Of a stretch of DNA of 64,000 nt, positions 56,430-64,000 are shown piece by piece (position 1 is the stretch's first letter; each line of letters begins with the position of its first letter). The notes below the pieces were generated by a model, which was not told where the DNA came from, did not search any database, and saw only the letters and a list, made by a program, of their open reading frames with translations. A program made the translations under genes and the position numbers. Source of the stretch: Brassica napus. Its lineage: Eukaryota > Streptophyta > Magnoliopsida > Brassicales > Brassicaceae. The stretch covers positions 25,792,098 to 25,856,097 of the forward strand of contig NC_063439.1 of assembly GCF_020379485.1 (NCBI RefSeq), written 5' to 3'.

Positions 56430-57310
56430 CGTGAAGCATTGAGTGTGGTTATGGTACCAGTTGGATTAACTCTCCCTATGGTTAGTTAGTTGTTGCTTTA
56501 GGTTAAAGCTCCTGCCAGCAGTATATGAGCTTGGGTGTGATCAAAGAAGATTCAAAGAGAAGAGGAAATGAAAAGCGAACAAACAGTTACACCCGTCACC
56601 GCTGCGGTAAATGTCTCGCCGGAGCTATTTACGTAGGTATAGCAGGAATGGTCATACCCCCACTTTTCCGGCGTCTATATCGAGTCCTAACCCCACTGAG
56701 TCAAGCTCAGGTTTAATAAAACCCCATTTCTTCCAAGTAATAATTTCATTTTACAATCAAAAAGAGAATTTTGGTTTCTGTGAATCAGTATGTTCGTAAC
56801 TGTGCTCGGGAGTGTTCAGCATTAGCCGCTGCAGGTTGTGGAATTGAATCCATGATGAGAGGAATCAGAGGCAAAGACGATCTTACGAATCAGTTTATGC
56901 ACTTGCCTTAGCTGAGAATCTTCATGTTGTTTGATATTTAATTTGATGAAACCCTGTTTTTATGTTTTTGATTGTATATTTTATTACAGAATTTTTGTTT
57001 CTGATTCGGGGTTTGACAACTCTGCAGCTTGGTCTCAGGATCAGGTGCTGGGTTGGCATACTCTTTTGTGAGGCAAGGCTTGAAACTGAAGCCTGCACAC
57101 GCACTCTCCTGTGCTGCTGGTTGCGCTGTTTTGTCAGGAACAGAGTGTAAGGTGATTGATTGATTGTTCATTAATCAATACAAAAGAGTATATATTCTTC
57201 TTCTTACTTAACACCGTTTTTTGTTTTGTTTTCGCTTCAGATGAATGAAATATTCAGTGCAACAAGTGAACGTTCCACCAGGGGCAAGGCTTTTGATAAT
57301 TGATCCATAT
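56430..57310 (+). pseudogene. Decayed Tim17/Tim22/Tim23-family-like gene
   Basis: Coding blocks in exon-like order: RNCARECSALAAAGCGIESMMRG followed by IRGKDDL (about 56795-56900), then LVSGSGAGLAYSFVRQGLKLKPAH (about 57030-57120). The G-x-RGKDD motif and alternating Gly/Ala helices are typical of Tim17/22/23 or OEP16-like inner-membrane translocon proteins of mitochondria and plastids. The upstream block (56525-56715) switches frames, and a stop follows FMHLP. Splice signals are partly present (TGCAG before CTTGG; CTTCAG at 57235-57240). The exact family member was not recognised. Probably dead, though an altered short product is possible. Confidence 0.4.
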
Positions 57311-57394
57311 CAAGAGTTAACCACCTATGAAAACTCGAAGCCAAGAACATAATTTTTTCACTGAAATTTTATGTCTGCTTAAGTAAAAACAACT

Positions 57395-58530
57395 TTATTG
57401 AAATATCAAAACCGGACCTCGTAGTCTAACATCCAACGATCTCTTCAATCGTTTTCGCCATTTGAGAAATGAGATAATTCTTCCAATCACCAACGTCACA
57501 TTTCCTAAAGAACACATTTGGATTCTACACCAACTCTTATCGTCTACGCAAACTACAAGTTCACAGTTTCGTCCACCGATCCACTCTCTTGTTCCTCCTC
57601 GGTGAATGGACAATTCAAGAGTTCAGCGGGTCTCTTGACTTGAAACGAGGCTCCTCAATGATCTCTTCATACTTCATAAACAAAACATTCTCCTTAGAAT
57701 AGCTCACTTTCCAATTGTTTTTTTTTTTTTTTTTTGAATTATACAGGGGTATCCTGATCCCAGTGGTCCAGACTAGTTTTGTATTGCCACGTGTCAGTCT
57801 CTTGTCATTGGCGATGCCGAAATGTTAATTACCCAGTGGCCGAGACTCGAACCCTGCTGGTTTCACCGTATTGAGCTTTTTACCCGCAAGTTAATCACCA
57901 CCAGACCACAAACCTTGGTTATGGCAGAAACTGAGACAATTTCGTTTCAAGAATTCTTGAGTGAAGCCGCCGGAAAAAAATGCAAAAGAGTAACCATCAA
58001 AGTCGACAATAAATCTGCAATTGCGCTTACGAAAAAAGAATCTTGTGTTTCATGGTCGGAAGTGAACAGAAGGCGGATATCCTCACAAAATCGCTTGATA
58101 AAATAAAGTTCAAGAAGATGAGAAATCTTACTGGAGTTTAAGATGTGTAAGTTTAAGCTTAAAAAAGAAGAATGTTGAATTAAGCTTTAAACATAAGGTA
58201 ACTTGAGACACAAGTCAGAGACCTAATCCTACCGAATTATGGAAATCGTCCCATACTTTTTAATCTCCAAGCTGCTCAAACTACGCAAAGTACACAAGTT
58301 CACGATGTACTCCACCGTTCCGCTCTCTTCCTCCGTGAATGGACGGTTTCAAGAACTCAGCGGGTCTCTTGACTTGAAAACCAGGCTTCAAGCAATGTAT
58401 TCAAATGCATACGTGCAGAAAAAAATTGGATGCGTACGTGCTATTTATAGTAAATCGTTTTATAGTAAGAGTACAACCATGTGGTATAAGCGTTTCTGGA
58501 TAGTTCAGCGATATTTGAAGCAATGAATTA
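57395..58530. repeat. Two diverged direct repeats flanking a copia scrap
   Basis: The segments 57600-57660 and 58330-58385 share TCAGCGGGTCTCTTGACTTGAAA, and the sequences before them (57500-57600, 58255-58330) are alike. They bracket a degenerate copia fragment at about 57915-58140. The origin of the repeated segment is unknown. Confidence 0.45.
57915..58140 (+). mobile_element. Degenerate copia RNase H fragment
   Basis: Frame-shifted remains of a Ty1/copia pol 3' end: KVDNKSAIALTK (RNase H) and, in another frame, EQKADILTKSLDKIKF (tail motif). No LTRs are seen. It is unrelated to the intact copia at 30021 at this level of reading. Confidence 0.65.
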
Positions 58531-58639
58531 TCTCGCTGCTGGTAGATTTTGACGCATTTGATCATTGGCTCACCCTGTGGTCCAAAATCGCTCGCAGTCG
58601 TTACTACACTCCTTTATTTTGTTTAAAATAACAACATAT

Positions 58640-58673
<34 letters not shown>

Positions 58674-58731
58674 AACATTAATAACAACATATGTTTCAAC
58701 TGTGTATATATTAACTAGCAGATGACTATAA

Positions 58732-58994
58732 GAGCATGATCATCAAAGGTTTAAAAGGGGAGTTCTCGCCCATCCAAAAAAAATAAATATATTATAATAA
58801 TAAAAGCTGGTGAACTCGTTTCGCCACGCTCCTTCCGCATAAACTCGAGTACTTACTGTTTAGCGGATCTCACGCCACATGGTGGTCCGCTATTGATCAG
58901 TTTATGTTTAATTTAAAAAAAAAAATCAAACGAAAAATAAAATAAAAAAATCAAATTGTGAACCTCAATCGGAGATTCATTAATGCGCTTGCTC
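58732..58994. mobile_element. TAA-flanked MITE
   Basis: 263 bp between TAA at 58729-58731 and 58995-58997. The ends begin GAGCATGATC and (inverse) GAGCAAGCGC. No ORF. Harbinger-like by target site. Confidence 0.5.
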
Positions 58995-59012
58995 TAAGTC
59001 GTTGTGTTGTAA

Positions 59013-59285
59013 AAGCATCCCCATTAGTGAAACGGGGGAGGGGGTCTCGGAAAAATTGATTATTAATTTTTTTTTTCGTTTGAACTTTTTTTTAAATAAT
59101 AATAAGTGAACCAATCGTAAACCGTTATGTGACGTGGGGCCTGTGAAACAGTAATAAAACGGATTCACAATGAATAACTTTTGGGAGACGGGTTCATAAA
59201 ACATGTGGGATCCATAAATATTATAATATTTTTTTTTTTTGGAAAACGTGAGAGTTTGGGAAGTAAATCTCTAATGGGGATGTTC
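59013..59285. mobile_element. TAA-flanked MITE adjacent to the previous one
   Basis: 273 bp with terminal repeats AAGCATCCCCATTAG and (inverse) GAACATCCCCATTAG, flanked by TAA (59010-59012, 59286-59288). It lies only 18 bases from its neighbour. Confidence 0.7.
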
Positions 59286-59388
59286 TAAACAACTAGTGTA
59301 TAGTGCTCATAGTTTAATACTAAACTGATAAGCATCAAATTTATTCATAATCATCATATAAAAATATAAAATCAATAGAACAACAATC

Positions 59389-60334
59389 TTACTTTTGAAT
59401 AAACTCTGCAACTTTGTTCACCACTTTACGAGCATTATCAGTATCAGGACTCTTCAAATGATGAACATGACCTTCATCTTTAATCTCCATCACCTCAACT
59501 TCCCCTTCCCACCCACTCTTCTCCAGCTTCGCCGCGTAACCCAAACCTTGTCTCGCAAACGTGTCATCCCCCGCCACCACCACAAGAACCCGCCCGCAAC
59601 CTAACCCGGATATATCCACCGACTCGGACCCCACCACGTTAAACAACGGATCATCCACTCCTTCTTCACTATTCGGACTCGCCACTCTCCAACGCGCTTC
59701 AACACCTTTCCTCTTCCTCTCGTCTCTCGTCTCGAACTCGTCCACCGGAGCTTTCCCCCAGAAGTAGGGATGGATCAAGACGACGCCGGAGATGACCGAG
59801 TCTATCCCCTCTCTCTTCGCACGTGTCGCGAGATGATGACAGATGTTTCCGCCGGCGCTGTCTCCGGCGAGGAACAGTTTCTCGAAGTCGGCGTGTTTGT
59901 TTATCCACTGCTCCGGAGATATGAGAGAGCACCCATTTGAGAGCGTCCCAGGAGTCTTCGTACGGGACCGGAATCGGAAACTCCGGCGCGCGGCGGTAGT
60001 CGACGGAGACGGCTAAGCAGCCGGCGGCGGCGACGGTGGTGGTGAGGAAGGTATGGTAAGTCGGGGAAAACGCGGTTTCGATGACGAAGCCTCCGCCGTG
60101 GAAGTAGACGAGGAGTGGCAGCTTTTCACCGGTGGCGGCGGAGGCTTTCTCCGGGAGGAATATGCGGACGGAGAGGTTGTGCTCCGGGGAGAAGAGTGTG
60201 TCTTTGGAAACGACGCCGTTTTCGGGGGTTAGGGGAGAAGGTGGTTTGAATGTTTCTCCTGAGAGACGCTCGATGCGGCCACTCTTGTAGACTCGGTAAG
60301 CTGGAGAGTTGTCGACATCTATTTCTGAATCCAT
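59389..60334 (-). pseudogene. CXE7: Carboxylesterase CXE7-like with a frameshift
   Basis: A single-exon plant class carboxylesterase (alpha/beta hydrolase, HSL/GID1-like family) on the minus strand. The start [19 protein letters not shown] (ATG 60334) is the family start; ATG 60370 is upstream in frame. The HGGG oxyanion motif (YFHGGGF) is in the first frame. The first frame ends its homology at [12 protein letters not shown] (59912). The rest continues in another frame: [20 protein letters not shown] (GDSAGG nucleophile), [13 protein letters not shown], the Asp region (VVAGDDTF) and the His region (DEGHVHHL), ending EFIQK. About 11 bases are missing at 59911 relative to the family, so the reading frame breaks before the catalytic Ser. 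The full-length family size is about 310. Arabidopsis counterpart AT2G03550. Confidence 0.85.
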
Positions 60335-60883
60335 TATTGCTTTTGGACTAAGATTGGAGGAAATGTTCAAAGAGAAATGCTGATGAATTTGTTTTTGAGT
60401 TGCTTTATAGCAATGAGAGAGTCGGTTTGTTCGGTTTAATTTCTTTTGGTTATTGAGTAGACTAAACCGAATTGGAAGCTAACTTCGTCGCTTCTATTCA
60501 ATTTGGCAATTTTTTCCGGTCTGCCTTGGATTCGAATTTGGTTTTGGACTCTTATTAAAGTGTATTGTAGTAGTGTGTAAATGTTAATTAAAGAAGCTGG
60601 TTTTTAAGAGAAGACAAAACCGAGCCAATTCGTATGATTTAAATTGTAGCCAATTTATTTGGTATAAAATAGTGTAAGCAATCGGCTTTTGAGAATATTT
60701 GTGACTCGATTTTGGTTTGGTTATATTCACTCTTTAGTAGGTTTGGTTGAATTTTGATAACCACGTGGTTGTTGTACTTGTCGATGTAGTGAATAGAAAG
60801 CTTATCGATATTAGTGATGAAAATCAGAAAATGGTTCGCGCCCGTGACTTGTGTGAGGATGTTAGAAACCGACACTTCCTCAA

Positions 60884-60922
<39 letters not shown>

Positions 60923-61300
60923 GAGGAGAATAAATCAGATGTACAAATCATTCATATTGGTCGTTTAGGCTAGATATCATTTCGGTTAGCCAATCAAATA
61001 AATCTTGTAAACTTTCCAAAAAAAAAAATAAAGTGCACATAGTTTTTACGGTGTTAGTTTGTTGGACCCATTTCAATTTGCTGTCACCCTACACCAAATA
61101 AAGCCATTAACTTCACTTGTTTTATGTTTGTCTGAATCAGTTATTGTTGACACAAACAAACTTATTACACAATTTTTTGATGAAAAATCACAACCAATAA
61201 TAATGCTATAAAAAAGTTTCAAAAATAAATATTCAACTAAACTTTGATCCTCGCAAATAAATAAATAAAGAGTGTAAACAAAATATGTTTTAGAACAAGC
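60335..61300. other. CXE7 upstream region and spacer
   Basis: The CXE7 leader and promoter (to about 60600), then AT-rich spacer with the (AT)n run. No other gene is seen. Confidence 0.35.
60886..60917. repeat. (AT)n microsatellite
   Basis: A run of 16 AT units. Confidence 0.95.
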
Positions 61301-61313
61301 TCTCACTTATTCT

Positions 61314-61520
61314 TTGAATGCTCCTACTCAGCTGAGGTCTGGCTCTCCTTCTTTACCCATCCATCACTATCCCCCTCCCCCCCAATATCATACACAGCAG
61401 CATTACTTTGGCTCCGGAGTTGCTCCTCTAACCCCAAGCTCAAAGCGATCTGCCATCTCTTCTACCATACCACCATCTATAGTCTTTGGCGTGAACGAAA
61501 CTCAAGAATACATTCAGGTA
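61314..61520 (+). pseudogene. Pro/Ser/His-rich gene fragment
   Basis: An open stretch reading SPSLPIHHYPPPPQYHTQQH and SIVFGVNETQEYIQ, ending at a GT (ATTCAG|GTACTT). Composition is coding-like and differs from its surroundings. There is no ATG of good quality and no domain I recognise. It could be a captured exon. Confidence 0.3.
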
Positions 61521-61599
61521 CTTCCGAGCCTTCTCATGTCATTACAAAAGACATCACTACTTTGTTGAGAGCAAAGCTAGCGGGTCTTGATCAAGCAGC

Positions 61600-63356
61600 A
61601 ACTCGTTCTACCAGTTGCCGCTCTGCGGGTTCTCATGGACAAGGATCATTCTTGCACAATTGGTTCATGTTCATTCATATATAATTTCATCTTCTGCATC
61701 AGATGTCAAGGCCACCTCAATCATACATGCTCACACGTGTTTTAGCTTATCCTCTTTTGTCTAATTTCGGTTTCTATTTTAGATTGATGTTGTAAAATGA
61801 TATCCCTTTTGAGAAGATAAATGAAAGAAGTATTTAGTAATATATATATATATATATTAGATTTTTTAGTATTGATTCTAAAGATTTTTTTCCGGCTGAC
61901 ATAAGAGTATATGTTATATCATTTTTTTCAGCAATATAAACAGACTCATATAGAATCTGCAAACCAAATTAGTAGCTCTGCATCCATATGGACAAATATG
62001 TTATATCATTTATGTATGTTTTATACGTATTGTATCCTTCCTAATGAAAAACAAAGTGTTCTTCGTGTTTTTGTTTCAATTTTAAGGCATTCATGTTGTC
62101 TAATTCGCCGGCGTTAGTTAGAGTGTTGCAAGCTTAGGACACATCAAGTAGATTAGCCGCATTTTCTTTGATATTTACCATTTTAGCAGCTTTTTTAAAG
62201 CTTGTTTTTTCAATCATATTTGAGGCTGTTGCAGTGGCAAAATCAACTATCTTCTCTCTAAAATTGACCTCACTTCGTGGGGGATAAACTTGCTTTTATT
62301 TTAATGAATCGTAGTTCGGCCAAAAGATGTGATTATGTTTAATAGTAGCTGTTTGGTCTTTACCATATTATAGCTTTATTGTAACAAAAGCAGTCCATTT
62401 TTAACTTTCAAATGGTTCATTCAAAAATTAAATGAGATGTGTCTAGTTAGTATACATATCTCACTTTTTAAAATCTAGAAACACTATATCTAATTATTAT
62501 AAATTCTTTCAAAAGCAACAAATATTAATATAAAATGTTACAAAATACTCTGATAAAATGCTAATATATTCTTATACATATATTGGAAATTTCTTTTCTT
62601 TTTAAATCATTTTAAAAACAATGATGCAGGAGTGAAGGAAAATTTATGCATCTTCATATGTTGGATGAATATTTTATTTTCCAGGATCATAAAATTAGTT
62701 TAAAATTCACTAGAACATATATTATCCATCGAAATCCGGCACTACGCGGCGAAAATTCCCTAGTGTCAAATATAACAAAATTACTATGTGTACTTACAAG
62801 AGAAAGTATATTTTCAAACAATCTAACTAGAACTTAATGGTATTTTGTATCAATTAAAACGTATCTTGTTAAGTTCTTAACGTTAATAGTCTAAATTCAT
62901 TCTGTCTTTAAAGCAAATCAACTTAGTTTGTACAAAACAGTTTGTTTTCTTTTGAATTAATTTAATATTCATTATCATACAAGTTAATGTTGTTACTGTG
63001 AGTTTTTTTAATTAATATCTAGAATTTATTATTTACCTTTGAATTTTTTGTTCTAACGTTTCCTTTTGTGTATTTCATCTTACATATAAATGTGGTTCAG
63101 ATCCCAAAAAATTAGTATACTAACAAATAAAAAAACATTCTTTTACACACAAAAACTCTTAGAACAAAAAGCCAGGTATGGTTAAACTTAGTATCTGAAT
63201 ACGTTTTTTTCTAATTGTTGTCGCTTTGACATTTAGACTGTAAATGGTAACCACGAAATTGAATTAATAAAATCCACATAAATTGAATATGTTTCCATAT
63301 AAGTCCAGATAATCTTCCAAGCAGTTAAGATCAAAGTTTATATGTTTCCATTAAGG
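61600..63356. other. AT-rich gene-free region
   Basis: No coding region or complete element is supported. (AT)n lies at about 61840-61858. ORFs at 61911-62117 and 62646-62837 have no features. Confidence 0.4.
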
Positions 63357-63429
63357 TTACCACGGCTTCCCAATCTGCTCAAGTACCTGGTCAATGATGT
63401 CAATGTAAACTTGCTGAAGTGAATGGGAG
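63357..63429 (-). CDS. Possible C-terminal exon (partial gene)
   Basis: On the minus strand, a GTTCTGCAG acceptor precedes a 73-base exon. Read in the open frame it gives SHSLQQVYIDIIDQVLEQIG and the end KPW, then TAA. The balanced codon use stands out from the AT-rich surroundings. Upstream exons would lie toward 64000 and were not found. It may be an exon of a gene extending past the window, or a leftover. Confidence 0.3.
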
Positions 63430-63897
63430 CTGCAGAACAGATCCTAACAGAACCGGTCAAAACTCTATCATGTTTTGCATACAACTCAGGACCAATTTTA
63501 CATTAAACTGACTTCATCGGCCTAGAAAACTTTTGGTTCATCACAATATCATGTTTTATTGGGTTGAAAACCAGATGAGTTCATGGTATGATTTTGGTTT
63601 GGTACAATGAAGCTTCCCAATTGCTAGAATCAATTTGTTTATAAACATGTTTTATTTGGTTTTGAAGTTACGTTTACTTTGTCCAATCATAGATCTCTTC
63701 CAACCCGTTCACCAAGTCCACAAAATCTTTAAGCCACAATAACTTTACAGTAAATTCTCATTATTAAGTATTATCTTCAGTAAGCATATAACACTTAAAA
63801 AGAAAGATTCCATTAACTCTTACTTACATTGCATTGCATACATGAAAGAAAGAAACAAACAGAAATTAGAAAAAGCCTAACATAAAGAAAAGCAACC

Positions 63898-63969
63898 CTA
63901 AGTGGATGTCTGCCTCAAAGAACTTGCATTCATACGTGGCAAAACTTCATCCGTAGATCTAAATCCTTA
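63898..63969 (-). CDS. Possible C-terminal coding end at the window edge
   Basis: On the minus strand, DEVLPRMNASSLRQTST then TAG (63898-63900) reads like a real protein end, with a possible acceptor (TTTTAAG) just upstream. If true, a gene runs past the right edge of the window. Confidence 0.25.
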
Positions 63970-64000
63970 AAACCCCCACTTTCTAGTCATACTAATGCCC

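Noticed and set aside
56106..56439. Two ORFs rich in Arg-Glu repeats
   Set aside because: They are translations of the (CT)n microsatellite, not genes.
57822..58106. A gene of 94 codons
   Set aside because: Its second half is a degenerate copia RNase H fragment and the first half has no coding support.
59395..59767. Plus-strand ORFs over CXE7
   Set aside because: Antisense shadows of the esterase coding strand.
60886..60917. Origin or matrix attachment site at the (AT)n run
   Set aside because: A simple dinucleotide run gives no evidence for such a role.

Overview
The window is nuclear DNA of a crucifer, most likely Brassica or a close relative. Its genes have plant introns, it has no bacterial signals, and its repeats are typical of Brassicaceae (Helitrons with CTAG 3' ends, TTA/TAA-flanked MITEs, a pogo-type 'CTCTATAAATTAATA' element, a Ty1/copia retrotransposon). 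From memory of the family members, the gene order follows the top of Arabidopsis thaliana chromosome 2 backwards, about AT2G03740 to AT2G03550. No database was searched.

Layout: a LEA-like ORF without an ATG (396-818); a Helitron (1140-2021); ACR5 (5045-6729, +); two small hydrophobic-protein genes (8117-8326 and 9805-9963); MRH6 (11090-12644, -); SEP4/AGL3 (13178-15288, -). A long gene-poor, repeat-rich stretch follows (15.4-27.1 kb), with two Helitrons, a pogo-like MITE and a 1.6-kb TIR element carrying a spliced minigene. A dense block comes next: COQ4 (+), SPR1 (-), a broken CDC48B (-) split by a young full-length copia element, an asparagine-synthetase-like gene (-), tRNA-Thr(CGT), an NTF2/RRM G3BP-like gene (+), a hAT MITE, and MGT3/MRS2-5 (+). 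The last third has two F-box/kelch paralogs (-) separated by a tandem duplication and a Helitron, a ureide permease with one nonsense codon (-), a MITE-interrupted permease fragment, a decayed Tim17/22-like fragment, a degenerate copia RNase H fragment, adjacent MITEs, and a frameshifted carboxylesterase CXE7 (-).

The intact genes are unrelated housekeeping and developmental genes, not a pathway: ACT-domain regulation, root-hair growth, floral identity, ubiquinone synthesis, microtubule organisation, RNA binding, Mg transport and ubiquitin ligase adaptors. The shared theme is conserved gene order with decay. Four collinear genes (LEA, CDC48B, UPS, CXE7) carry disabling lesions while their neighbours are open, which is what gene loss after polyploidy looks like. 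The most informative objects are the copia element inside CDC48B, the multi-step decay of CDC48B, and the TIR element with a three-exon reading frame. I found no clearly new multi-gene system.
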